Source: Oscheius dolichura (taxonomy: Eukaryota > Nematoda > Chromadorea > Rhabditida > Rhabditidae). Taken from it: a stretch of 64,000 nucleotides of DNA. The number at the start of each line of letters is the position of its first letter. Positions within the stretch are counted from its first letter, which is position 1. Below the pieces are notes generated by a model that was not told the DNA's origin, searched no databases, and saw nothing but the letters and a program-made list of their open reading frames with translations. The position numbers were made by a program, and so were the translations under genes. The stretch spans positions 7,812,001 through 7,876,000 of the forward strand of contig OW051492.1 in the NCBI GenBank assembly GCA_932521035.1, read 5' to 3'. Positions 22,910-33,365 of this stretch are shown here, piece by piece.

Positions 22910-23816
22910 TTATTGAGACATCGATACGTATTGATCAAACATCATCACTTTGGAGCAGAAAAGGCTGCCGGAGTCGATCGCGATGAAGTCGAGTAGGAGG
23001 ACGCCGTCGGGACAGAGCTTGTCCGAAATAAACTGGGAAACATCTTTGGAATGCACTCTGTTGCTGTTGTGAAGTCCCTGAACAGTAACTAATAAAACAA
23101 TTTCTTTAAAAGGAGTGTTTGAAAAAATATTGACGAGCCCCTTTTGACCAGACCCTTACCTTGTTTTTGGACAGCGTCTTGCGGATTGCCCTCGCCTGGA
23201 AACAGGGCATAAGCACCATGACAAACTGGTAGAGACAGCTGACGGCTTTTTATTTTGTAATAGGCAATTGCCAGGAAGATGAACCAGAAGTAGAGGGCAA
23301 GGTAGAGCTTCTCGTGGATGTAATTCGGGGGCAATATACACTGAACGGTGTAAGGATGTGGGTTGGCGATTGTCCGGATCTTGAAATCACACATGATGAC
23401 CTTGGGAGAAACTAGTGAATCATCTTCCTCGATGCCCTGATACAGCTTGTAAACCATCTAAAACGGATAATAGTTGAAAAATTGGGGAAAAAATCACGTT
23501 ATATCCCCAGTGGATGTCGTTTTGGCCGAGGAATGTGGTCATGAAGAGGGATTGCAGGTAGATGTCGAATACATAGAGAGCCTTTGTCAGGAGATAGAGA
23601 AGGGTCCCCCATCGTCCTCGGAAGAACGATCCTTTCTCTCCGAACGCGCTCAAGTCAATCAGAATGTTCTCGGCCAGAGTGGCGATCTCGTCCTCTCTCT
23701 GCTTTCCAAAGAGTCCGGAGACCTTTTGGGCTTCCTTCATATATCTCTTATAGGGACAGTCTCGCACTAGTTTGGTTCGGCACGAATTACTGTAAAATTT
23801 GGCCCTATCTGGCAAT
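22910..23816 (-). CDS. Innexin, 5'-incomplete (gap-junction protein)
   Basis: Recognisable innexin from the cytoplasmic loop to the C-terminus: VSGLFGKQREDEI; TM2 (GRWGTLLYLLTKALYVFDIY); FLGQNDIHWGYNVI; the second extracellular loop SPKVIMCDFKIR...YTVQCILPPN; TM4 (LYLALYFWFIFLAIAYY); and the closing CPDGVLLLDFIAIDSGSLF. Normal innexins begin with TM1, a first extracellular loop with two cysteines and the YYQWVPF motif. None of this is visible in the 1 kb upstream, which is AT-rich. The reading starts at an acceptor near 23816 with no good start codon. It is either a pseudogene or has a distant first exon. AATAAA overlaps the stop codon. Confidence 0.72.
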
Positions 23817-23819
23817 TGG

Positions 23820-24400
23820 AAATTTATTCACAAAAAGCGAGTTTTCTGCGTTTTTGCACTTTCTTTTTGGTTGCATATGGGTATACAGATGGGCTGCCAA
23901 CCCCCCGCTAGGTGAAAATGGAAACTCCTCCCCCATCCCGCAGAGCGCTAAATATCAGCAGTAATTTGGGTTTGTTTTTTTTCCGAAAAAAGTATTATTC
24001 TCTTTTTGTAGAGTCTCCCGAATTACTCTTTTTAACAAACGGATGCTAATTTTGATTTTATGCATTTTCATGCGTTTTTGATGGTTTCTCTGGTTTTATC
24101 GACCCCGAATTGTTATATGGAGAAAGAGAAAAATAGAAAATACAGAAGAATTGAAGAGAAATGCAGCCCTCATGAATTTTGTTCAGCAAAACCACATTTC
24201 TCACTTTAAAAATAGTTTTCTGAATACTTTTCCATGATACTTGGTGTCAAAATGTTGCTCTTGATGTGAACAGTCATTTGCCGTCAAAATCAGACAAATC
24301 CGATGTCAGCATATTGAGTAAAATATTTTTAAAGCAAAGAGAATACCACCCGCAAAACAAAAATTTCAAATTTTGTTCTATAATTTTGCATCTTTTCGTA
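23820..24400. other. AT-rich spacer
   Basis: Searched on both strands for the missing innexin N-terminus and for other coding signals; none was found. Confidence 0.4.
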
Positions 24401-24673
24401 ATGCATCAAGAACTCGTTATTGACACATAGGATTTTGTTTCTGTTTTTTGCAATTGATAAAGCACATCGAATTGTCGTCTAATGAGTTTTTTGGGATCTC
24501 AGGAGTGAAATCCAATTGAATGACAACAATTTTACTACTATGTTTGATATTTTCAATAGATAGAATTGTCAGATCTTGCTGCCAAAAGTCATTAGACAAC
24601 AATTCGATGTGCTCTATCGATTGCAAAAGACAGAAATGAAATCCGATGAGCCAGTAAAGAGTTCTTGATGCAT
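24401..24673. repeat. 273-bp fold-back (palindromic) element
   Basis: The ends are exact inverse copies (ATGCATCAAGAACTC at 24401-24415, its complement at 24659-24673). About 110 nt of each arm pair with mismatches, including GCACATCGAATTGT and GTCTAATGA. It looks like a non-autonomous fold-back or MITE-type DNA transposon. It lies between the innexin fragment and the F-box gene. Confidence 0.85.
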
Positions 24674-24859
24674 TCAGATGAGACACATTTCAATAGAAAC
24701 AATTCAGTACGTAATCACGTCCTGTCCAAGATTTGTTTCGGGCGGCGAGCTGTGACAGCATTAATATTATTCGAAAGCGCCCCAATTATTGATTTTACTA
24801 TACCCCTTTCTTCTCCCGAATTTCTATTTCAGACCTAGACTAGTCACATTTTTCAGAAC

Positions 24860-26678
24860 ATGGGAAATCTAGTCTCCCGTCAGCACAGAAATAACAAAGA
24901 TCAAGAGGAACAGAAACCGTCTCCGGTAAGTATTTTCATAAGATTCCCTTCTTAGTGTAACCCATTTCAAGAAAATCCAAGACCCCCTGGACTTATCAAG
25001 ACTTCCTCAAGAAGTAGTCCATTCAATTGCGCAAAAGTTCAAATACAAGGAGTACGCCAATCTGGAACAGACGAGCAGATGCATGACCACCGTTCTTAAC
25101 AATTGCAAATTTTCCCTTATCCATGACGCCGAGACTGTCTATGTCAATAAGGTATCCAGGTGCTCCTTCAGGATTCCATTTTTACCATTTAGAAAACAAC
25201 AAAACTGGGTCGTTACTATTTTCTCGATTATATGAGCTCTTGTCGCAAAATTCCATGGCATGTAGCCACCAGTAACGCAGCAAGGATTAACGCCTACATG
25301 ATAATCATCTGCTGCAATGCGTCTAGCGAGCGAATGAAAGCTGTGACAAAGCTCTTTGAAGAAAATAAAACAACTACCAATTGTCTACAAATTATGGAAC
25401 GTGTGACCTTTGAGCCGAAAGATTTGTATCGACTCGTACAAGTACTCAATGATACCTTTTGTAGTTCGGATATTTTAGGTATTGAAAGTGAGAACTCTAG
25501 ATATTAAACAATTCTTACCGAGGGAGTTCTTCACGAATCCAGAAGAGGGCCTGAATAAGGTGAGCCCGTTTTCCGCAGTACCTTTACCACCGGCGAATAC
25601 AGACTCTCACCAAGGACGCCACCTCCAAATTCAAACATTTCCTCCCCCTTGAGGGCGGCAAACTTGTATTGAAAAATTTCAAAAACCCCCGTGGTATGGT
25701 GGCGTCCTTGGTGAGAGTCTGTAACGGCCTTTACCACCCAGTCCAACAAACGAAAACGTATCCTTCTCAACGAAGAAGGCTTCTTTGTCTGGCCTTGTTC
25801 GTTTTCTACTGCACACCGATGTTTTTCGGCTCCATTTGTTGTGTTCTTTCAAAAGACATTTCGTGTTTCAGGTCGTGACCCTTAGATTGTACACAAATGG
25901 TTGTTCGGATGAGGAATTTCTCAAAATGAAAACCCTTTACTTGCACATGACCAATGATTTCATCACAGATCGAGGGCTGAACAGATACCTCATGGTTCCC
26001 CCTCTCGTTTCATTATTATGTATCTGTCGCTTTAGCAATGGAAAAGGAAAGAAAGAAAGATCGGCCAGCTCTTTATTGAATTCGGCAGGACTTTCGGGAG
26101 GCGAAATTTTGACACAATACTCCAAGGACTAGGTGCTAATCTCATTTGGAGTCCTGATATGCACGAGTACAGCTTGGTAACTTTGGACTTTTCCTTCGAG
26201 AAAAAGTAGAATTTAGGTATCCACCATACGGTTAGAGGAGTTTCAGCTGATGATCCCCGGGGATCCTCGTCACCTTTATTCCATCGGAAGGGTTGATTCC
26301 CCTGAAACCTTCAAGTTCATTTTTCTATAACTAGCTAAAACAAAATAACTTTAGGTGCAGATGGTGTGAGAAGAAATTTTGCTCTCATAGGCGACGGTAC
26401 TCTGTCCAGCGACTTCAGAGGTTCTTTCCACGGGCCAACAATGCATTTATCTACTTGGTAAAGGTAAGAACATAACCGGACAGAAGAGGAATTATATTTA
26501 GAGGGCTAACACTGCTCTCTTTAATGCCCGATGCGTTCAAATCCTTCTTGGAGCTGCTCCGCGTCCTTCTCCTCTGACAAAGAACGTCATAAAGCGGATA
26601 TATTACGAGGAAGAAGCCGATCTTTCTATCTTCAAGACTCTCCCTTACATTTTACGAGTCTATCTGCTCAACCAATAA
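24860..26678 (+). CDS. F-box / FBA_2-like protein with MGxxxS N-terminus (family member 1)
   Basis: Starts MGNLVSRQHRNNKDQEEQKP, an N-myristoylation-type start (Gly2, Ser6), 3 nt after a TTTTTCAG acceptor. An F-box follows (DPLDLSRLPQEVVHSIAQKF, then KEYANLEQTSRCM). Next is a block shared by all members (IPWHVATSNAARI..., ASSERMKAVTKLFEENKTTT), LPREFFTNPEEGLNK, and the FBA_2-like part (NGCSDEEFLKMK, TNDFITDRGLNRYL, QWKRKER, RRNFDTILQGLGANLIWSPD). The tail has CRWCEKKFCSHRRRYS, then NARCVQILLGAAPRPSPL and the shared ending LRVYLLNQ. F-box proteins recruit substrates to SCF ubiquitin ligases through SKP1. About nine exons. The intron at 25560-25871 is unusually long and holds a perfect inverted repeat. 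Convergent with a deubiquitinase gene. Confidence 0.8.
25598..25723. repeat. Perfect 26-bp inverted repeat in an F-box gene intron
   Basis: Arms 25598-25623 and 25698-25723 are exact reverse complements, with a 74-nt spacer. It lies in the intron of family member 1 that is about 310 nt long, whereas the equivalent introns of the paralogues are about 50-100 nt. Confidence 0.92.
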
Positions 26679-26798
26679 TTATCTCCACAGTTTCTTCTCG
26701 TTGTGTCGGCTAAATAATTCAATTAAAAGATAAATTATCCCTAGAAATACGATGATTTTATTGGAAAACGATATCAGAAAGATGAATACACAGGGTGG

Positions 26799-27728
26799 TT
26801 ACTCTTGACCGACTAGAGCCATGGCGGAGAAGGAGAGCTCGTCAATACGGCTGACATGGCCCATGATGGTTACACCGGCATCCTTCACCAGAGTTTGAGG
26901 AGTTGTAGGACCGAGTGGACGAGGAAAAGAAGCACGAGAATCTGCAAAAGGTTGAATTGGGAAGACGCGCTCCCAACAAGAGAGCCCCCTGGGTAATCCG
27001 GAGAAAATAAATAGAAAACTGACCAATTTCATAAAGGGTTCCATTCTTGCTGACATAGCAGATAAAGTGCAACGAGACTCTGTTCGGTTGCTCGGTCCGT
27101 CCAGCCCGGGCGGTCTCAGCATGTGCCGAAGCCAGCGAGCTGTCTATATAAAGCCAAGGTTAACTATAAATTGTGCGATTTATACCTTTCTCAAGGAGTT
27201 CTGAACGGCTCTCCTCGTCCGCCAGCTTGGCCGTCTGTAGCCACTGATAGAAGGGCCCACTTCCGAGGTCGACGACTCCTTCCAAATTGGCCAGGGCATT
27301 GAAAAGGGCAAATGTACCGCAAGCCTGGAAATGGGACAACCTCAATAAATCCTGGAAATAAAGGCTCACGTTGCGAATCTTTTGTTTCATGAAGAAGACA
27401 TCCCCGGCTTGAGGTCTTTCCGCCTTGCTCATCTCTTCGTAAATTCCAGTCAAATACGGTTTAACCTGAAAGACAAGAAGATTCAGAGAAATAGAGGGAC
27501 TCGTCTCACCTTGGCAGATGGAAAACAGAGAATTACAGCCAGTTGAGGCTGGGGAATAAAGGCCAACATCTCCTCGTCAAATGAGTAGATATCGACACAA
27601 CTGGCACCGGCGATTCCCATTTTGGCCATGAACTATAGAAAACGAATTAGATTGGAGGATAGACGCCAGCTTACGGTGTTGATAGTCTCGGGATTCGATT
27701 CCAAGGCGAGCCACGTTGTTTCGGACAT
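26799..27728 (-). CDS. Ubiquitin C-terminal hydrolase, UCH (UCHL1/L3) family
   Basis: Cysteine protease that releases ubiquitin from small adducts. MSETTWLALESNPETINT matches the WLPLEANPEV start of UCHL3. CVDIYSFDEEMLAFIPQPQ follows. The active-site segment is FFMKQKIRN/ACGTFALFNAL (oxyanion Gln and nucleophile Cys, with an intron between N and A). The catalytic His is in RVSLHFICYV. The acid residue is Asp in YEI/DSRASFPRPLGP, where most homologues have DGR. The end, LSFSAMALVGQE, fits the domain limit. The catalytic triad is complete and length is near 230 residues, so it should be active. The start codon lies directly behind a TTTTTCAG acceptor. Orthologous to the C. elegans ubh group; which one cannot be said. 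Confidence 0.9.
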
Positions 27729-28399
27729 TCTGAAAAATGTCAAATTGGCTCTGGAAACGAGGAAGGAGAGCCAGAAGAAAAGAAGAGTTTAAACGCCGGA
27801 GAAACGGGAAAACGAAGGAACAGAAAGAGACAACCAGGAATTTGACCTATTTAGAATTGACGTGTAACTTTGACGCGTTCTTTGACCTTCGAGGAGAGAC
27901 GCTCGTTTGAAGAAAGCGAAGTTCATCTGAAATGCGAGTAGAACAGTACCGCTTTCCAAATTGATCCTTCTGTTTTTCAATTCGATTAGGCCAAATAAAC
28001 AGCCTTTCCGACTTTCGAACGAATGAAAATACATATCAATGCCCATTAGACGGTGCTAAAAATGAATTGACCAGAAACTGTAGTGCCTCTATTCCTCCAC
28101 AGGACCTCTTGTCCCCTGACCATCTTTCCTTGTTAACCTCTCTATAAAGATAAAAATACAGTGCCCCCTCTCCCTTATGCCATTCTATCCATTTTCCAGA
28201 AGGTTACTGTAGTTTTTCACGGAGGTTGCTAGGCCAATTGGGGGATTTCCAACTTGTCACCCAGGTGGCGCCTTACTCACGGGATAGTTTCAGGTGGTGA
28301 CATACTCGTGGGTAATTCCATCTATATCGATTTCTCGATCAGGCTTCCACACCAAAGCCCATTCGATTGACTGGTATTTTCCATTGGCTGTCCGTCCAA
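27729..28399. other. Divergent intergenic region between the UCH gene and an F-box-like gene
   Basis: About 670 bp with no supported gene; it must hold the promoters of two diverging genes. A minus-strand open stretch (27789-28046) has no family match. Confidence 0.4.
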
Positions 28400-29985
28400 A
28401 TGAAGCTCGACCTAATCTACATCACACAACACCTCCCTGCCGAATTCCTGCCTTCTTTTATAAACAGGGTAGGTTTTTCCCTTGAAGAATATCCGTTCCG
28501 TGTCTAGCTGTCTCCTCCTACTTATGTCAGGCTACGAAGAACGTGCTCCCAGTTGAATGACCGGGCAGAAACGGCTGTTGATCAGAATAAAATAGCGGTT
28601 CTCGCTAAGAACAGAGCTCTATACCTAGTATGACTTTTGTGTTCATTTATACACGCACTCCCAGGTCTTCCAAGAAGACGACCCAACAGATTTCATTGCT
28701 ACCTACGCGACTGAATGGCTATGTCGCGTCTCAATCGAGGAACGGCACCCCATTCCGGATAAAACCAGCATATTCGGCTTCCACTACTCCAGTATCTATA
28801 TGGTAAACAGTTTAATAGTTGTTAAACAAAAGTCCTTACAGATATACGAGTCAAAATACAATTTAACCGAGGCACAAATGTTGGATCAAGACAATGCGGT
28901 GATCCAACTGTCCAAGAGCCGAAAATACAAATACGATGTCTTTTCTGTCGACTATTTTCGAGATCCGGATAGTTTATTGGATCACCTACGCAGTGCAACT
29001 GGTGATATAACGTATATAGAGAATTACTATGAACAATGCCAGCCGATTAATATTCAACTGCTTATGGAACCCGAGTTTGAGGTTGAACTTTCGGACAACA
29101 TCATGAAGTATTTTAGAGATTTGTGGGGGCTGTAGTCTGCAAGTGTAGCCTGTCTCCTAACTTCAATTTGATGAATCTCTTCAAGCCGAAACTTTTCGTT
29201 GACCTGGTACTAATTGAGAAGTGGGACGAAGTCAGCTCAATGTACTCCAAATTCGTGCAGGTGGGCACTTTTGTAAAGTCGTGGAGCCTCATATAGCCGA
29301 CAGAGGGGGTGGGCGTCCGGGATTAGAAGAGGAACATCTCGAAGTATCCTCTCAGATAAATTGAAAATCAGGTTAAAATTCCAGGATGTCTACAACGATG
29401 TGGACACGGATAATGGCGACAAGATAAAATGTTTTTCGTTGTCAATGTACGACGGCTCACTGGGAAGTCGAGGTCTATCGAACGACCAGCTAGGAAATGT
29501 CCCCTTTATAGTAGTACAGCGACCAACCATCAGGGAGGACTACGACACCGTTAGTTACAGTTGAATTATGTATTCTATCCCTCCATTTCAGTACAACTCT
29601 ATATTTGCATATTATTGTGAAACGAAGAAGAAAAAGAGACGAATTATCCTGACGGCGATCACTGATGATGACCAGATATGTGTGAGTCGAAAACAATTGG
29701 GGGGAGAATCCATATAACTTTCAGTTGCAACTCAGCATTGTACCGGCAGACGAATTCTCCCAATTCGTCCAACAATTCATATTCGTAACTTATGAACTGC
29801 CTATATTTTGGGTAGGACACCATTATCCGATTGACAACTCTTGCCTCTATTCCCTGTTGGAAGGAGCTCCCTCTGATCAATACCCGGCAATTGTTCAGAA
29901 ATACACCGCTGATCTCCTCAAACATCTAAACAGAAAGGCTTGTTTTGTCTCTTTTCCACCCAATAGAGCCTTACTTTCTAGCTGA
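28400..29985 (+). CDS. F-box-like protein of an unrecognised nematode family, copy A
   Basis: Starts MKLDLIYITQHLPAEFLPSF, continuing across an intron into LSPPTYVRLRRTCSQLNDRA, which resembles a short F-box (LPxxFLxxFI...LRRTC). The rest matches copy B exon by exon: FHYSSIYM, KYKYDVFSVDYFRDPDSLL, PINIQLLMEPEFEVE, FNLMNLFKPKL, DVYNDVDTDNGDKIKCFSLS, AYYCETKKKKRRIILTA, PADEFSQFVQQFIF, HHYPIDNSCLYSLLEG and the acidic end DQYPAIVQKYTADLLKHLN. No membrane or signal segment is seen. Introns are about 40-100 nt. The domain after the F-box is unknown to me. The stop at 29985 may instead be intronic if copies A and B are fused. Confidence 0.6.
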
Positions 29986-30002
29986 AATTAGACCTGATCT
30001 AT

Positions 30003-31766
30003 ATGACAAACCGTCTTCCACAGAACTTCTTATCTTCTTTTATCAATAAGGTATGTTTTTCTGTTAATAACGGATCTTTCCTGGTCAGTTGTCCCCGACG
30101 ACCTATGTCCGGCTGAGAAGGACCTGTTCATTTATGGATAGCAAAGCAGAGGAGGCCAGCGAGAGGGGCGAACTCCGTGTTATTGTGAAGAACAAAAGTT
30201 TATACCTGGTATCTTTTTTAACAGGTTTCTAATTAACTTATTTCCAGGATTTCGAAGGTGACACAGATTACATGGCTTATTATTCATCTGAGTGGTGGGC
30301 ACACAATTCTAGAGAGGATCTTGTCCCGATTGTCGACAGAAATAGTATATTCCATTTCTTATTCACCACTGTACATATTGTGAGTTATCTTTACGGAGCT
30401 AGAACTGGGTGAACCGAAGGGGGTTTCCTCTCCAATCCCTCTTTATAGACTCATGAGGTCGTATTGTCTTTATAGAATTACATTGAGAGGGACATGACGG
30501 ATGTAGAGAAACAAGAGCAAGACGAAGCTATCAATGCGTTACTTCTGCGTCTAAAGTACAAATATGACAGCCTACGCATCGACAATTACCGCGACTCGGA
30601 CAATCTACTTAACTATATCCGAAACGTCTCCTCTGACAACACAGGCTTAGAAATTTGGAACCTTGATTGCCCACCGCTGAACATAGAATTTCTGAAAGAA
30701 ACGGAGTTCGAGGTAGAGTAGTCGGTAGTTTTGTAATAGAGAAACTCTTCAGAGATTTCTTATTCTCCACGTTGTTACACCGATAAAATGCGATATGTCG
30801 TCTGATTTCCGTTTGATGGATCTTTTCAAGAACAGAACTTTGCTAGAATTGACATCAACCGACACCTGGGATGAAATAACTCCCATGTTTTCTCAATTCC
30901 TACAGGTAGCAAATTTTACCATCAACTAGCGGACGGTTCATCGTGATGTCAGCTGCAGTCCATTTACAACGGATATTCCACCGATTCAAATTTGATGGCG
31001 CGTCTCCGCTGCGAGACCATATCTGAAAGCCAGGTCCCGTAGCGGAGAGGTTTTTCCGAGGAATATCCGTTGGAAACAGACTATACCAGGCGATGGGCGG
31101 GAAGAGATGAGGCTTTACATGCGCCCCTCTTTCAGTCTGAGAGTGATTTCGCCGGAATATAAACTTCCAAAGATAACTTCAGGATGTATACAATGAAGTG
31201 GATACGATGAACGAGGAGGGCATGAAAATATTCTACTTATCAGTTGCTGGCCATTTCTTTAGAAGTGAAAAGCTATCGAGCATCTATCTTGGACACGTCC
31301 CCTTCGCCCTTTTACTGGGACCAAACCAGAAGGAGGGATACAAATCTGTTTGGTTATTTCCCCCGCTCGGTTATATTATATTTCAGTACAATCCTTTATT
31401 TATCTACTTTTGTGAAACGAAGAAGAACAAACGGAAAGTCCTGATGGTTGCAAATACCGATGGGAAGTTTAACGGTGTAAGTTAAGATTTCGAAAGTTCA
31501 AAACAATAAGGGCCCAGATACAAATATATGTTATTCCGCCGAATGAAATGACCTGGTTCGTCGAAACACTCGGCTTTTGTTTGTATGAATCTGCTCATTT
31601 TGTGGGAGATTTCCACCCAATAGATAATTCTTGCCTCTACGCATTGTTGGAAGAAGTCTCTGCGGACCAGTATCCTGCGATTGTACAGGAATACACCTCG
31701 GATATTATGGAACACATCAACAGACATGTTACATTGTATGATACTGTGCACTTTCCCATTCAATAA
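30003..31766 (+). CDS. F-box-like protein of the same family, tandem copy B
   Basis: Paralogue of copy A with the same exon order: MTNRLPQNFLSSFINK, LSPTTYVRLRRTCSFMD, KYKYDSLRIDNYRDSDNLLN, PLNIEFLKETEFEVE, DVYNEVDTMNEEGMKIFYLS, IYFCETKKNKRKVLMVA, PPNEMTWFVETLGF, DFHPIDNSCLYALLEE and DQYPAIVQEYTSDIMEHIN. Homology with copy A begins seven codons before the first ATG (LKLDLIY). So either the start has moved or the preceding sequence is spliced on from copy A. One intron holds a palindromic insertion (30968-31073). The distance from the stop of A to the start of B is only 17 nt, too short for a separate promoter. Confidence 0.55.
30968..31073. repeat. Imperfect palindrome in an intron of copy B
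   Basis: CAACGGATATTCC...CTCCGCTGCG at 30968-31013 is answered by CGTAGCGGAG...GGAATATCCGTTG at 31038-31073. Copy A has no such sequence at the matching intron, so it is probably an inserted fold-back element. Confidence 0.7.
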
Positions 31767-31841
31767 ATTGTTCACGTTGAACTAACGAAAACAGTGCTCT
31801 CTATTGGAAAAATAAAAGTAGTGAAAAAAAGAAAAGAAGTG

Positions 31842-31846
31842 CAAAA
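31842..31846 (-). terminator. RNA polymerase III terminator of the 5S gene
   Basis: A run of five T on the minus strand directly follows the 3' end of the 5S gene, the usual Pol III stop signal. Confidence 0.75.
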
Positions 31847-31965
31847 AGCTTACGACACCCGGGATTCCCAAGCCGTCTCCGATCCAAGTACTAACCGGGT
31901 CCAACGTTGCTTGACTTGCCAGATCGGACGGGATGGCGTACTTTCAACGTGGTATGGCCGTAAGC
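31847..31965 (-). rRNA. 5S ribosomal RNA
   Basis: The minus strand reads a full-length 5S rRNA, starting GCTTACGGCCATACCACGTT at 31965 and ending GTGTCGTAAGCT at 31847, about 119 nt. The ends pair with each other (GCTTACG/CGTAAGC, helix I). The internal promoter region is present with the conserved GTACTTGGATCGGAGAC box. Sequence is very close to Caenorhabditis 5S. No spliced-leader RNA gene is found beside it, unlike the 5S-SL1 tandem repeats of C. elegans, so this is an isolated copy. Confidence 0.95.
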
Positions 31966-32396
31966 GAGAACTTCTCCATTGGGTTCGAAGACTATGCTGT
32001 CTTTTCCTAGCCCTCCAATAACCAGAAGAATCTTCCACGAGGAGGAGAGAATTTTGATTTCTAATTGAGCAAACAGTTTCTTCCCGTTTCACACTGAAGA
32101 AGTCCTTTCCCTGGGGTGCATATTTGTCCAGGGGGCAGGCGTTAATTTGCCCGTCTATCTGCTCATAGACACCTGATTCCTGTCCCGTCTGTTTGCTCTT
32201 CATCTTTCCCTCCGTGATGATGATACTTGCCCCCGTCTTCCGCGAGTTGCCCCCTGTCGACTGTCTCTTTATGCATCTCCAACCGTCGCCATTGTCGGAA
32301 GGGAGGGTCTCTCGTCTCCCGGTTGACATCACCCCCAGTCTCCTCTGACGTCGGTCGACCAACCCCTGTCCATCTCACCCGGGGAAGACGGCTCTC
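31966..32396. other. Spacer after the 5S gene
   Basis: A minus-strand open reading stretch of about 170 codons runs from 32362 through the 5S gene itself, so it is judged not coding. No other feature is seen. Confidence 0.4.
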
Positions 32397-32760
32397 AAAA
32401 ATTACGTAACGCGTTCCTTTTCTGAGCAGTTTGTGGCCATAATTCGATTATTTCTGAACCGTTTTCATAAAATAAAAAGCTAGTTTGTCGCCAAGATCAT
32501 GATGGTTTTGACGAACCAGGTTTCAGCTCAATAGCCCATAAAGAAAACTCTCTGTGACATCAAATGATGACTTTGCGACATTTTTTTGCTCATTTGCACT
32601 GCTACAGGGGTTTCTCTCGAGTGAATGCTACCAATCTCAGGCTCATTCAAATCGCGTTGATCTCGGCTACAAACTAACTTTTTAATTTTTGAAAATGGTC
32701 CACAAATGGCTGAGTTATGGTCACAAACGTTTCAGAAAAGCAGCCCGTTACGTAATTTTT
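32397..32760. repeat. ~365-bp long-TIR fold-back DNA element
   Basis: Ends AAAATTACGTAACG (32397) and CGTTACGTAATTTT (up to 32759) are inverse. Pairing continues inward for well over 100 nt with mismatches (TTTTCTGA, GTTTGTG-CCATAA, AAAAAG-TAGTTTGT-GCC). There is no open reading frame of note, so it is a non-autonomous element. The tip is partly repeated outside at 32762-32776. Confidence 0.85.
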
Positions 32761-32776
32761 CCGTTATGTAACGCGC

Positions 32777-33365
32777 AAAGAGCACACGCCCGGCGGCGCC
32801 CAAAATCGGGCGTAGTGCCCATGTATGCCCCACGTTGACTAAATACTTTTCTACCGTTCTACTAGTTGCCCCCTCTCACTGCAAAACATGTTGACTCTCC
32901 CTGCCAAAGTTATGATTACCGTAACCTTCTCCTCTCTAGAATAATAGTCAAATTTATCTCCTCCTTATCGATGAGAAACGAAAAAACTCATCGTAAACGT
33001 TCACCGTCTTTTGTATGACATCATGGGCCTACAGTATCCCATAGTTTTTTTGGCAGGGTGTAAGGCTGTAAAGGGAACACGCTACAAGTCGGTCACCAGC
33101 TGTTTTTGGTCGTTACAGTAAGGTTTCCATTGCAATATTGGTCTAGGTGGGTTTCTGTATACATTCTTGAAGAACTCTTGAGTTAGGATACAAAAATGGC
33201 TTTTCAGCCCCTTTTGTAAAGATTAAAACCAAGTTTAATGCGAGACTACACGGCGAAGGACTCATTTTTTCCATTGGTAGACTTTCGGGAGCCTACGCCC
33301 TACAGTAATCCTAGTTGTTCGTTTTCTTCCATTTACTGATTTTTCCACTTCTTTATCAATTTAAA
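32777..33365. other. Spacer without recognised gene
   Basis: No gene, RNA gene or clear repeat is seen apart from a TACAGTAATCC motif at 33301. Confidence 0.4.

Noticed and set aside
24417-24686. 89-codon minus-strand open frame
   Set aside because: Lies almost entirely within the palindromic element; no family match.
31850-32362. 170-codon minus-strand open frame
   Set aside because: It runs into the 5S rRNA gene, has no recognisable domain and no splice or poly(A) signals.
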